Below are positions 1 through 8,727 of a DNA stretch of 23,071 bases, piece after piece. The stretch's first letter is position 1. Each line of letters starts with the position of its first letter. Source of the stretch: a bacterium (GTDB lineage Bacteria > UBA9089 > CG2-30-40-21 > SBAY01). A model generated the notes under the pieces. That model was given only the letters and a program-made list of their open reading frames with translations, had not been told where the DNA came from and ran no database searches. The DNA lies in the NCBI GenBank assembly GCA_040757115.1, contig JBFLYA010000044.1, positions 1-23,071 of the forward strand, written 5' to 3'. A program made the position numbers and the translations under genes.

Positions 1-35
1 ATTTTAACCCAAAGGTATGGGTTTATGGGAATTAG
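1..35 (+). CDS. 3' end of PD-(D/E)XK-type coiled-coil protein (partial)
   Basis: Only the last codons and the TAG stop at 33-35 are inside the window. They encode a C-terminus reading DFNPKVWVYGN (the first codon is cut), identical to the end of the complete homologue at 10969-11676. This is therefore a further copy of that gene, truncated by the window edge. It converges on the giant protease gene at 317-8209, as its homologue converges on the second protease. Confidence 0.85.
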   Translation, partial: FNPKVWVYGN

Positions 36-92
36 TGAATTAGAGAATATATAATCTGTGTTATCTGTTCATCTGTGTTCCAAAAATTAATA

Positions 93-292
93 GGACGCAG
101 ATTTTCGCAGATTATCAGGATTAAAATTAAAATAAATATAATTTTTTCACTAAAAGTTATTCGTGTCTTTCGTTTATTCGTGCCCTTTGTATGCAAATAT
201 TTTGGAACACGAAGAACACAAATGGACAAATACCACGAATGAAGGAAAGGAAAACTATCAAAAATTCTGTAAATCTGCCTTCATCTGCGTCC
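93..292. repeat. GGACGCAGAT palindromic element with a second inverted repeat inside it
   Basis: GGACGCAGAT at 93-102 is perfectly inverted at 283-292. The left half (93-147) matches 11700-11754, and the right half (about 259-292) matches the right half of the compact 71-bp copies at 10485-10555 and 22137-22207. Between the halves lies another inverted repeat with ends ATTCGTG (159-165) and CACGAAT (234-240), rich in CACGAA words. The simplest reading is a GGACGCAGAT element interrupted by a CACGAA element. No coding capacity is evident. Confidence 0.75.
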
Positions 293-316
293 CAAAAATT
301 CCTCTGCGTCCCCAAA

Positions 317-3300
317 TTACCTGATGATGGCGAGCTTGCCTATCTTCTTTTTCCCATCGTCAGTAGTCAACACATAAATATACACACCACTATCTACCTT
401 CTTCCCATAATTATCCCGAACATCCCAAATCCAGGTGGCGCGTTTGCCTTCTTCGTCTCTGAGTAAACTACCTGAGATGTCGTAGATACGAATCTGGGTA
501 TTCTCTGGTAATCCCTCAAAAACGATATTTTCATCCCCGCGGCTTGGCTTGAACGGATTCGGATAGACCACCACCGCATCAAAACCCGCCGGTATCCCTT
601 CCCCAATCAAAATAAATGTCCCAAAATGCGGTATATTGCCATAGATAAAATTACTTCCGACTAAAACCTGTGCATTGGCTACCTCCACCCACTTCGATTC
701 AATTGATTCCTCATCCAGGATGTATAATTTCAATGTCTCCTCGGCTATATTCTTTGGTGGCTCAGGGTAATAAATCGTCACTCTGGTCGTTCGTGTCCCA
801 AAATCACCCTCTATCGGTTTTTTATCTCCATCTTTAGCTACTATGCGGATAATGGTGTCAGTTAGCAGACAAAATCCCGGGTTATAATGATTCATCCGCA
901 AATTCGCTATCTTAATCTCATCCTCATCCAGACCTGGTTTATCTATCTTTAGGTAATAATCTTTACTTACACTATGAGGCTTAATGTCTATCTTCAAGTC
1001 TCCCTCTTCAACCTTTACATTACTTGCGTCATCGTATAACACCGCAAAATTATTACTCTGAGACTCTATTACCTCGTCTCTAAGACTGATACGGACATCA
1101 GGTCCTGCCTTGTTAGTCTCAATCATTACTGTGCCGGTAGATATACCGTTTTTGAAGGTAATAAAGGCAGGTTTTATTTGACCAAAGTTAGTTGTAAGAG
1201 AACCTGTCTGGTTGTAATCACTTGCCAGATTGCCATACCTATCCCGGGCAGTTACTTTAATCCCAAACTTCGTGTTGATAATCTGATGGTTAATCGGGTC
1301 AAACTCAAATCGACTCACTCTACCAGACCTGACAGTTATGCTGGCTGTTCCAATTATCTCCTCTGAAAATCGGGACTCGGGGCTCGGGGCTCGGGACTCG
1401 GGACTCGGGACTCGGGGCTCGGGGAGATTATTTCTTTCCTCCCCCTTAATCCACATCCCGAGGGGGACAGATTCATTTGTGAGATGAAGGTTCATAACCG
1501 CTTCTCTTACTGTGTAGGTAAGTGTTCCTTTGCCTGGTTTTGTCCCGGCGACAAAAGTCGTGTTTGTGCCAATAACATTGGTCAACTCGCCCAGTTCACT
1601 TCCTACTTCCCATTTCCCATTTCCTACCTCTTTCTCATTCCCATATTTGTCATATCCATAAGCGGTAAATGTGGAAGTCCCGGCTACCTCTACCACCACC
1701 TCTTTGGGCAGAATGGTTATCTTTGCCAGTTTTCCTGGCACAATTCGGATATTAGCCGTGCCAATGACCCCTTCTGCACTTACCTTGATGATGCCTGATG
1801 TTGCCTTTGTGCCAGCAGTAAATGTGGTCATTGTGCCGAAAATATTACTCAAACTCCCTATCTCATTTCCTACTTCCCATTTCCCATTTCCCACTTCTTT
1901 CTCATTCCCATAACCATCATAGCCTCTGGTGGTGAATAATTGTGATTCATCAGGCAGCAAGGTTACACTTCCTGGTATAACCTCAATCAAGGAAAGACTG
2001 CCAGCCTGGACTAAAAATGGATTGCTTGTGCCTGTTTTTCCCTGGTAACCTGCCGTAATCGAGGTTGTACCTACTCTGGTGATAGAACCAATGCCATCCC
2101 AGATACCTGCCATAAAGTTGGTGGTTATCTTCGGATTCAAGGTCAGCGAGGTATCCTCTAACTGGACTTTATCACTAAAGTTAAGCATAGTGTTACCGTA
2201 AGAATCTTGTGCCATAATCTTGATGGGAAAATGGACACCCGCAAGACAATTGCTAATAGTCCCAATCAGGAAATGGTCAAGGCGGTTATGACTAACTAAG
2301 AATGGATTGCTTGTGCCTGTTTTTCCCTGGTAACCTGCAGTAATCGCGGTTGTGCCTGCTCTGGTAATAGAACCAATGCCAGCCCAGATACCTGCCATAA
2401 AGTTGGTGGTTATCTTCGGATTTAAGCTCAGCGAGCTATCCTCTAACTGGACTTTATCACTAAAGTTAAGCACCGTGTTACCATAGGCATCCCGGGCTAT
2501 AATGGTTATGGGAAAAGCAACGCCTGCAACACAATTGCTCATAGTCCCAATCAGGAAATGGGCAAGGGTGTTATGGCTAACTAAGAAGGGATTGCTTGTG
2601 CCTGTCTTTCCCTGGTAACTTGCCGTAATCGCACTCGTGCCTGCTCTGGTAATAGAGCCAATACTATCCCAGATACCTGCCATAAAGTTGGTGGTTATCT
2701 TTGGATTCAATGTCAGGCTGGTATCTTCCAATTGCACCTTATCGGTAAAGCTGGTTACTGTATTGTTGTAGGCATCTTTGGCGGTGATAACAACAAAGAA
2801 GTCTATCCCGGCAGTTTGATTGGTGATAGTGCCGATTAAGAAATGGTTGAGGCTACTGGGGATGATAAAGAAGGGATTGCTTGTGCCTGTTTTCCCCTGG
2901 TAACTTGCCGTAATCGCGGTCGTGCCTGCTCTGGTGATACTAACTGTGCCATCCCAGATGCCCAGGCTAAAGTTTGTGGTTTTAGTCGGGCTAATGGTGC
3001 GGCTGGTATCAGTTAGTGTGGCGGATGAGTTAAACATATCAGCGATATTTCTCCAGCGGTCATAGGCCTTGATGCTGACTGGAAAACTAATACCTGCGGT
3101 TTGAGTAGTTATGCTGCTAATGACAAAATACTCTACCTCGCCGCCACAGACCCAGAAGGGGTTACTTGTGCCTCGAATATCCCCATAAATGGCAGTAATA
3201 CTGGTAGTCCCTCTTACTGTGATAGAGCCAAATCCATCCCACATACCATTTATAAATGAAGTAGTTTGAGTAGGTTTAAGGCTGTTACTTAAGTCAATTA

Positions 3301-6300
3301 GCGTTACTGTCATGGTAAAAGGAATAGGATTTTCGTAGGCATCTTTGGCGGTGATTTTAATCGGGAAATTCATCCCCGCAGTCTGGGTAGCAATAGTATC
3401 GAAGGTGAACATTGCTAATTCGCCAGAAGTGGTAGTAATAGTGCCGGAGGTAGCAGGTGGTAGAGTAGATAGGAGTTTTATCCTGACTTTATCATTGGCA
3501 TTAGGTGAAACCCAGTAGGTAATCGTGCCTATCTGACCTGCAGAATTAGTAGTTACCGTAGTGGTAGATAATATGCCTTCTGTGCCTGTGATAACCTCTA
3601 TCCCTATATTGCAGATTATCCCTGATGAACCCACCGGATTATTGTAGGCATCAGTCAATTGGGCAGTGACGCTTACTGAACCCCCTGCCAGGATGTAGAT
3701 AGGATTTTCAGGATAGACGATGAATTTAAATGGCTCGCCTGCTCGGACATAAAAAGGATTGCTTGTGCCTGTTTTACTCTGGTAGCCTGCCGTAATCGCG
3801 GTTGTGCCTGCTCTGGTGATGCTAACTGTGCCATCCCAGATGCCACCAGTGAAGTTAGAGGTGATAGTAGGTTGGATGGTTTGAGAAAGGTCAGAGAGTC
3901 CGACTTTATCTTTGAAATTTAGCACTACATCACCAAATTCATCATAAGCAGTCATCTTTATTTGAAATCCTGTCCCTGCTATTTGAGGAGAGGAAATTGT
4001 GCCAAACAGAAAATATTCTACGCCAGTGATATAGAAGGACGCCCTTGCCTCATATCCTGAAATAAGTCCATAGGCAGTAATGGTTATCGTGCCAAATCCC
4101 TGGTCATTAACGGTAAAGGTAGTAGTAAAAGAACCACCAACAGAGGTAGATAGAGCAATAGTGGTAGTATTGCCAAATTCTATGCGAATGGTTTCTGTTG
4201 GGTAGAAATTGCACCCGCTAATAGTCACCCGCTTACCTACTACACCTCTTGTAGGTGAAATCCGGGTAATCATTGCTGGAGAGAGTGTTTTCTCAACCGC
4301 GATATTGGAAAGTGGGGAGAGATTGAAGTCATCATCCCTGGCGCGAATACAAAAGTAGTAGGTGGTAGTTGGGCAGAGGTTAGTTACGGTAAAAGATTCA
4401 GGAGAGCCAGCATCTTTGGGAACAATAGTGGATGTAGATTTATTAGTCAGGTGCCAGTTTTGTGGGGTAATGGTAAAGGTAGCGTAGCGGATGTAGTAGC
4501 AGGTAGAAGAGCCTTTATCTTTGTCATCACCAGGTGCAGTCCAGTTCAACTCAATAGAGGTAGGTTTGGGATTAAGAGCCTTAAGGTCAGTTATGCGAGA
4601 AGGGGGGACAATATCTGTATTATAGCAATTAGTCCGGCGCATATCGTGATTTGCCATCGGCCATTCCAGTGCACCTGGCGTACAACTACCCCAGTAGTCC
4701 CAGGCATATACCTTACTTAATGCCCAACTAATCTCTTTGAATTCCTCTCCACCGCAGACTATTTCTATATCGCCATCTAAATCCATATCTCCAACTACAA
4801 AAGGTGATGTCCTTTTATCACCTGGTTTTAAAAACAGGTCTATCTGCTTACTCCCATCACTATTCCAGATAGTAACCGTTCCCTTCATATCATTCCTGCT
4901 TTCTATAATCTCTAAGGATTTATCCTCATCCACATCTGCAATTACTGGATAAGATGGTCCTCTTTGTTGTAGTCCTCCTCCTTTGGGCCAACCAGGTACA
5001 TCACTACCATCAGGATTTAATACATATATAGAATATATACAATCAATAATTATTTCCATTTCTTTATCATTGTCAATATCTCCAGAGGTAACTGAATATG
5101 GATAGTTATAATCCATTCCTCCTACCTGTTTCGGATAGCCGATAATATCTGTTCCATCAGGATTTAAGGCGTGCAAAAATATCTTTGGTGAATCTTTTGT
5201 CACAATGAGAATCTCTAATTCATCATCATTATCAATATTACCTATAGCCAATCCATTAGAAGATATATTCCCTGAGATACTCTTAGGCCATTGTCCAGGG
5301 ATTAAGTTACCTTCGCTATTAAAGACATATATCTTATCAGAAAGGACAATAATTTCAAGATTACCATCTCTATCCAAATCTGCTATCATCGGGTGATACT
5401 CACGACGGGGAAGGGCTATATCCTTAGGCCAGGCCCCTTTTACTATTTCTCCTGTATGATGGAAGGCATAGAATTTATTGTTCATCCCTATAACAATCTC
5501 TAAATCCCCATCTCCATCTATATCCCCAAGTGCAGAGGAAGTTGCATCTGTTCCTGATACTGGAAATCCGGGGAGATTACTACCATCAGACTTGAAGATG
5601 TATGAGCCAGCTATATCAGTTAATATAACCTCTAACCTGCTATCATTATCCACCTCGGCTAAAATAGGAGAACATGCTGGATGACCAGGAATTGTCTTAT
5701 TCCAATTATCCATGAATTTGCCATTATGATGCCAGATATACGCACCTTCTCCTGGAGAAGCGGCTACTTCTAAATCTCCATCCCCATTTATATCCCCTAT
5801 GGCAGGGGATGACTCTATACGCATGTTTAGTGGCTCAGGGATAACAGGATAGCCCTCTTGATAGAAATTTATCTCTATAGATTTACAGGTGGTATTATTG
5901 ATTGTTCCTGCTTCTAAAATGGTATTATAAGGGTTGACTACTACATAGATTGGGTATTCTCCTATGGGTAGGCTTTGTTTCCAATCTATGGCGGTTGTTT
6001 CTTCTTCTTTACCCTTGATAACAGGAATAGTATTAGAGCCTATTTCTATGCCACCCTCACCAGGTTTGCCAAGGAAGAATTTTACTAATACATCTTTTGC
6101 ATCTATATCCCCGAGATTATGGATAATTGTAGAGATATTTGTCTGCTGGCCAGGTTTAGGAGATTGAGGAATAAGCTTGATATCAATTGGCTCAACGCAT
6201 AACTCTGCCTTACCTGGTTCTAATGCCACCCTTGAAATGGTCACTGCAGGGTCACCTAATAAATTGAACTCATTGTACCAGGTTTGAATATATGGATTCA

Positions 6301-8209
6301 TAAGTATAAGTTCTCCTATGGAAAATTCAGAGGATTGAAATTCACCGATAAATTGTAATGCCTTTATTATGTGTGGGTTACCAATGCCTGTCCTAGAAGA
6401 AGCGCCCCAATAGGCGATAGCACCACCTCCCTCTTTCTTCACAAAAGCCTCACCTATACAATTATCAAGTGGCTCTCCATAATCCCATAAGAAATCACCT
6501 GTTTCACAAGTATCAGCAAAGATTACCGGTAATTTATCTCCATTAGAAAGTTCATTGACATGGTAATAACTAAAACCATTCCCCTGAAGTATCCAGAGAG
6601 GCTGACTTCCGTGACCAGAATAGGTAACCAGAAGTTTTCCCGCATTGATAGCGTCAGATACCATATCTGGGCCAACATTCTGATTTCCTCCTAATCTAAT
6701 AGATGTAAATCCTACTGGCAAGAGATAATTATCTATTATGGGAGTAAAATCAACGCCATTTGAACCTTCTACAAACAAGAGGGTATTGTGCCATTCGCCT
6801 AAAACAGAGGTGCTTTCATAGCGGATTATCTTATCCACCATTGTTTTGGCATCGGTACCGGTTTCTACCGGTAACCGACCAATCATTAGATCTACGGTCC
6901 AATACACATACTCAGGGGCAGGAAGCCCTTCGTCATTAATACAGACATACCAGGAATCAGCTACTGGATTTTCGCCAGTAAAGACTTGATGAATTTCGCT
7001 AACGGGTTTACAAGGGATATAAGCGTCATATTTCTCTTCTCCATCGCCAAAGAGTAACACAAACCCAGGATGGTCATCCGCCATAGATGGGGCAGACCAA
7101 TTATTATAGACATATCGGATGAACTCCTTAATAGACGATGTAGGTGTGGCCATTGGGAATTCGTTATATATATCAGCAGTATTAACCACGGCTACATCAA
7201 AACCATTATATTGAGCGCGATGAGTAGTCAGGCTTCCTACATCCAAATTATGATAATAAGCAGAAGCGGTAATAATCAAGTAATCGGCAGAATTATTGGG
7301 AGATTTAAGGATGCTGGGGTAGGTCACTGTGCCTATCCTTTTAGGTGCTGGCTCACGGGATAAAACAGGAGGTTTGTAATTCAAGACAGATTTGCTCAAT
7401 GCATTAGCAAAAGGGGCTGCCATCGGTGGTGATTTCAGTGAAATACCTCTCCCTTTCGTAGGGATGTATTTCACCTCTATCCTCAGGTTAGAATAAATCT
7501 GAAGCTGGTTCTTAGCAGGGTTAAACTGGATAGGATAAATCCTGAGATAAAGTATCCTCTGGTCGCGCAGATAACTGGTATGATAAGTGATAATCTTATC
7601 CTCTGCAGGATACCAGATGTCTTGCGTGTAGAATTCTTTATCAATACAAAACTCCTCGCCAATATATTCATAGCCGTCCGGGGTTTTCTTTATTACTTGC
7701 TTTGGTACAGGGGAGATTAAGTAATTTTGGATTGCGGATTGCGGATTGCGGATTGCGGATTGCGGAACTAAAAACAGATTAATCTCTACACCATCGGGGA
7801 TAGCGAGTTGAACTGAGATAACGGGTAGTTTGGGTTTTCCAACCTCCTGAGTAAAGCTATATTCGTAGCCGGGAATGGTTAGCAGCGAAAATCGGGACTC
7901 GGGACTCGGGACTCGGGACTCGGGGCTCGAGAGTTGGGATTCGGGACCTGGGGTTTGGGATTCGGGAGTTGTCCCCCGCTGGAGGGGGGTAGGGGGAGGA
8001 ATCTGTCCTCTGCCTTCTGTCTTCTCTTCCACATTCATGCCAAAGATAGTTGCTTCTAATACAATCCCAGCGCTATCTTCTTTTAGTATTTTAAACTCTG
8101 GTTTGGTAGGGACCTGGACACCGTTAAATGGCACCCAGGTGTTTGCGGCGTAAGTCAGAGAATGAATAGAAAGTAGAATGATGACGAAACTAATTATCTT
8201 TTCTTTCAT
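317..8209 (-). CDS. Giant secreted gingipain-like (C25) cysteine protease, copy 1
   Basis: 2,630 residues from the chosen ATG at 8209. An in-frame ATG at 8278 is also open, but the signal peptide (MKEKIISFVIILLSIHSLTYA) begins at 8209. Approximate order: propeptide 23-300; C25 catalytic domain 307-652 with GHG (His533) and a Cys568 motif (ADTCETGDF), 35 residues apart as in gingipains, ending LGDPAVTIS; CARDB-like 673-780; FG-GAP-like propeller 790-1160 with eight Asp-rich motifs such as DINGDGDLEV, probably Ca-binding; FN3 1200-1313; IPT/TIG-like 1310-1397; seven Ig/invasin-like modules 1397-2073; further Ig-like domains to about 2380; FlgD-like C-terminal domain 2547-2630 (YPNPFKPSRG...GKLAIIR). 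Likely exported, surface-anchored or released, and activated by propeptide removal. In-frame short tandem repeats interrupt the propeptide and one Ig-like region. No recognisable Shine-Dalgarno precedes the start. Confidence 0.9.
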   Translation of the reverse strand: MKEKIISFVIILLSIHSLTYAANTWVPFNGVQVPTKPEFKILKEDSAGIVLEATIFGMNVEEKTEGRGQIPPPTPLQRGTTPESQTPGPESQLSSPESRVPSPESRFSLLTIPGYEYSFTQEVGKPKLPVISVQLAIPDGVEINLFLVPQSAIRNPQSAIQNYLISPVPKQVIKKTPDGYEYIGEEFCIDKEFYTQDIWYPAEDKIITYHTSYLRDQRILYLRIYPIQFNPAKNQLQIYSNLRIEVKYIPTKGRGISLKSPPMAAPFANALSKSVLNYKPPVLSREPAPKRIGTVTYPSILKSPNNSADYLIITASAYYHNLDVGSLTTHRAQYNGFDVAVVNTADIYNEFPMATPTSSIKEFIRYVYNNWSAPSMADDHPGFVLLFGDGEEKYDAYIPCKPVSEIHQVFTGENPVADSWYVCINDEGLPAPEYVYWTVDLMIGRLPVETGTDAKTMVDKIIRYESTSVLGEWHNTLLFVEGSNGVDFTPIIDNYLLPVGFTSIRLGGNQNVGPDMVSDAINAGKLLVTYSGHGSQPLWILQGNGFSYYHVNELSNGDKLPVIFADTCETGDFLWDYGEPLDNCIGEAFVKKEGGGAIAYWGASSRTGIGNPHIIKALQFIGEFQSSEFSIGELILMNPYIQTWYNEFNLLGDPAVTISRVALEPGKAELCVEPIDIKLIPQSPKPGQQTNISTIIHNLGDIDAKDVLVKFFLGKPGEGGIEIGSNTIPVIKGKEEETTAIDWKQSLPIGEYPIYVVVNPYNTILEAGTINNTTCKSIEINFYQEGYPVIPEPLNMRIESSPAIGDINGDGDLEVAASPGEGAYIWHHNGKFMDNWNKTIPGHPACSPILAEVDNDSRLEVILTDIAGSYIFKSDGSNLPGFPVSGTDATSSALGDIDGDGDLEIVIGMNNKFYAFHHTGEIVKGAWPKDIALPRREYHPMIADLDRDGNLEIIVLSDKIYVFNSEGNLIPGQWPKSISGNISSNGLAIGNIDNDDELEILIVTKDSPKIFLHALNPDGTDIIGYPKQVGGMDYNYPYSVTSGDIDNDKEMEIIIDCIYSIYVLNPDGSDVPGWPKGGGLQQRGPSYPVIADVDEDKSLEIIESRNDMKGTVTIWNSDGSKQIDLFLKPGDKRTSPFVVGDMDLDGDIEIVCGGEEFKEISWALSKVYAWDYWGSCTPGALEWPMANHDMRRTNCYNTDIVPPSRITDLKALNPKPTSIELNWTAPGDDKDKGSSTCYYIRYATFTITPQNWHLTNKSTSTIVPKDAGSPESFTVTNLCPTTTYYFCIRARDDDFNLSPLSNIAVEKTLSPAMITRISPTRGVVGKRVTISGCNFYPTETIRIEFGNTTTIALSTSVGGSFTTTFTVNDQGFGTITITAYGLISGYEARASFYITGVEYFLFGTISSPQIAGTGFQIKMTAYDEFGDVVLNFKDKVGLSDLSQTIQPTITSNFTGGIWDGTVSITRAGTTAITAGYQSKTGTSNPFYVRAGEPFKFIVYPENPIYILAGGSVSVTAQLTDAYNNPVGSSGIICNIGIEVITGTEGILSTTTVTTNSAGQIGTITYWVSPNANDKVRIKLLSTLPPATSGTITTTSGELAMFTFDTIATQTAGMNFPIKITAKDAYENPIPFTMTVTLIDLSNSLKPTQTTSFINGMWDGFGSITVRGTTSITAIYGDIRGTSNPFWVCGGEVEYFVISSITTQTAGISFPVSIKAYDRWRNIADMFNSSATLTDTSRTISPTKTTNFSLGIWDGTVSITRAGTTAITASYQGKTGTSNPFFIIPSSLNHFLIGTITNQTAGIDFFVVITAKDAYNNTVTSFTDKVQLEDTSLTLNPKITTNFMAGIWDSIGSITRAGTSAITASYQGKTGTSNPFLVSHNTLAHFLIGTMSNCVAGVAFPITIIARDAYGNTVLNFSDKVQLEDSSLSLNPKITTNFMAGIWAGIGSITRAGTTAITAGYQGKTGTSNPFLVSHNRLDHFLIGTISNCLAGVHFPIKIMAQDSYGNTMLNFSDKVQLEDTSLTLNPKITTNFMAGIWDGIGSITRVGTTSITAGYQGKTGTSNPFLVQAGSLSLIEVIPGSVTLLPDESQLFTTRGYDGYGNEKEVGNGKWEVGNEIGSLSNIFGTMTTFTAGTKATSGIIKVSAEGVIGTANIRIVPGKLAKITILPKEVVVEVAGTSTFTAYGYDKYGNEKEVGNGKWEVGSELGELTNVIGTNTTFVAGTKPGKGTLTYTVREAVMNLHLTNESVPLGMWIKGEERNNLPEPRVPSPESRAPSPESRFSEEIIGTASITVRSGRVSRFEFDPINHQIINTKFGIKVTARDRYGNLASDYNQTGSLTTNFGQIKPAFITFKNGISTGTVMIETNKAGPDVRISLRDEVIESQSNNFAVLYDDASNVKVEEGDLKIDIKPHSVSKDYYLKIDKPGLDEDEIKIANLRMNHYNPGFCLLTDTIIRIVAKDGDKKPIEGDFGTRTTRVTIYYPEPPKNIAEETLKLYILDEESIESKWVEVANAQVLVGSNFIYGNIPHFGTFILIGEGIPAGFDAVVVYPNPFKPSRGDENIVFEGLPENTQIRIYDISGSLLRDEEGKRATWIWDVRDNYGKKVDSGVYIYVLTTDDGKKKIGKLAIIR
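1372..1420. repeat. Heptanucleotide array, 7 x GGGRCTC, inside protease 1
   Basis: Seven contiguous 7-bp units (GGGACTC or GGGGCTC) run 1372-1420. On the coding strand they encode SPESR-like residues. The array lies in an extra stretch between Ig-like domains that is absent from the paralogue. Its left junction, GAAAATCGGGACTC (1365-1378), is identical to that of the array at 7887-7900, suggesting a mobile or copied element. Confidence 0.9.
1600..1627. repeat. Heptanucleotide array TTCCYAY x4 in an Ig-like domain of protease 1
   Basis: Four 7-bp units run 1600-1627. A sister array of four units is at 1867-1894 in the preceding Ig-like domain. Both encode the KEVGNGKWEVG stretch. The paralogue has both arrays at equivalent positions (13053-13080 and 13320-13347), so these arrays predate the module duplication. 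Confidence 0.85.
1867..1894. repeat. Heptanucleotide array TTCCYAY x4, second site in protease 1
   Basis: Units are TTCCTAC, TTCCCAT, TTCCCAT and TTCCCAC. They encode a Gly/Lys/Trp/Glu-rich loop in the first of two adjacent Ig-like domains. The phase is kept over four units. Confidence 0.85.
2021..2875. repeat. Three 285-bp tandem repeats encoding 95-aa Ig/invasin-like modules
   Basis: The anchor ATTGCTTGTG recurs at 2021, 2306, 2591 and 2876, an exact 285-bp period (95 codons). Each module ends in KTGTSNPFLV or a close variant and contains GSITRAGT. More diverged modules of the same family continue towards 4020. Extended, stalk-like or adhesive roles are usual for such stacks; that role is inference here. 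Confidence 0.92.
7729..7763. repeat. Heptanucleotide array (GGATTGC)x5 in the protease 1 propeptide
   Basis: Five perfect 7-bp units, coding for PQSAIRNPQSAIQN-like residues just before the conserved PVPKQV motif. The paralogue carries a different, octanucleotide array (19330-19361) at the equivalent position. Because 7 is not a multiple of 3, gain or loss of one unit would shift the frame. Confidence 0.9.
7894..7970. repeat. Heptanucleotide array of 11 units (GGGACTC and variants) in the protease 1 propeptide
   Basis: Four perfect GGGACTC units (7894-7921) are followed by seven degenerate ones (GGGGCTC, GAGAGTT, GGGATTC, GGGACCT, GGGGTTT, GGGATTC, GGGAGTT) to 7970. It encodes a Pro/Ser/Glu-rich stretch between the mature N-terminus and the conserved YSFTQEVGKPKLPVI segment. 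The paralogue has a different heptanucleotide array here (19513-19540). Confidence 0.9.
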
Positions 8210-8216
8210 ATCATAA

Positions 8217-8245
8217 ATTATAACACAAAATTCATTATAATACAA
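8217..8245 (-). promoter_or_regulatory. Sigma70-type promoter for protease 1, placed for a leaderless transcript
   Basis: Reading leftward, TTGTAT (8240-8245) is followed by 17 bp and then TATAAT (8217-8222), only 7 bp before the ATG at 8209. A start 7-8 nt beyond the -10 box would fall on or next to the first codon. There is no Shine-Dalgarno motif before this ATG, unlike the small secreted and PorV-like genes. Confidence 0.55.
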
Positions 8246-8254
8246 GTAATTATT

Positions 8255-8611
8255 GTAACTATTCACCACGAAGGACACGAAGAAAATTATAAGACATATC
8301 TTTTCGACCTGTGAAATAGGTTTAAATAAAATGCAAGAAACAGCGAAATACTACAAACAGATTGCTCCTACGGAGCTTTATTCATATTAGCTCCAGAGGA
8401 GCGATATGTTTGTAGAAAAATTATTTCCCTCATAACAAATTAGCTCCATCGGAGCGAGCTGTTTATTCTTTTTCTCACCCTAATTGGGGGATATTTGTAG
8501 CCCTATTTCACAGGTTGAAAAAAATTTGTAGTTATTGTCAGACACTACCGAAAATTACAAGACATTAAATTCCATTTCGTGTCCTTCGTGTTCTTCGTGG
8601 TGAATAGTTAC
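8255..8611. repeat. Three-level nested inverted repeats between protease 1 and small secreted gene 1
   Basis: Outer arms GTAACTATTCACCACGAAG (8255-8273) and their perfect complement (8593-8611) enclose middle arms ACCTGTGAAATAGG (8307-8320) / 8502-8515, which enclose inner arms CTACAAACA (8351-8359) / 8407-8415. Three small GCTCC-N3-GGAGC hairpins lie inside (8364-8376, 8390-8402, 8443-8455). No open reading frame of note is present. The arrangement looks like successive insertions of different palindromic elements into one another. Confidence 0.85.
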
Positions 8612-8652
8612 GAAAAAGGAAAATAGAATAGCAGAACGATTATCAAAAAGGA

Positions 8653-8688
8653 AAGAGAGACCCATCCCTTTCCGAACAGGTCTCTCTT
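8653..8688 (-). terminator. Rho-independent terminator after small secreted gene 1
   Basis: A perfect 10-bp stem, AAGAGAGACC (8653-8662) with GGTCTCTCTT (8679-8688), followed on the minus strand by a T-rich run (TCCTTTTTG). It lies about 40 bp past the stop of the gene at 8728-9369 and would separate it from the protease gene downstream. Confidence 0.8.
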
Positions 8689-8727
8689 CATTCATTCTAC
8701 ATCGCTACTCCTATAACTTTGATACAC

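Noticed and set aside
93-292. Classical insertion sequence or MITE with a transposase
   Set aside because: Terminal inverted repeats are present but no transposase is in the window and no clear target-site duplication could be seen, so I call these only palindromic elements.
1450-1930. Plus-strand open frames inside protease 1 as real genes
   Set aside because: They overlap the long protease frame, lack SDs and recur in unit 2 only as reflections of the repeated DNA.
2021-2875. 285-bp repeats as a possible diversity-generating or satellite system
   Set aside because: They code continuously for Ig-like modules with a period of exactly 95 codons, and no reverse transcriptase or template repeat is visible.
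8210-8278. Upstream ATG at 8278 as the start of protease 1
   Set aside because: It would put about 23 non-signal residues ahead of a good signal peptide, has no SD, and lies upstream of the best promoter.
8612-8727. A further small gene between the nested repeats and small secreted gene 1
   Set aside because: The region holds the terminator hairpin and no open frame with a ribosome binding site.
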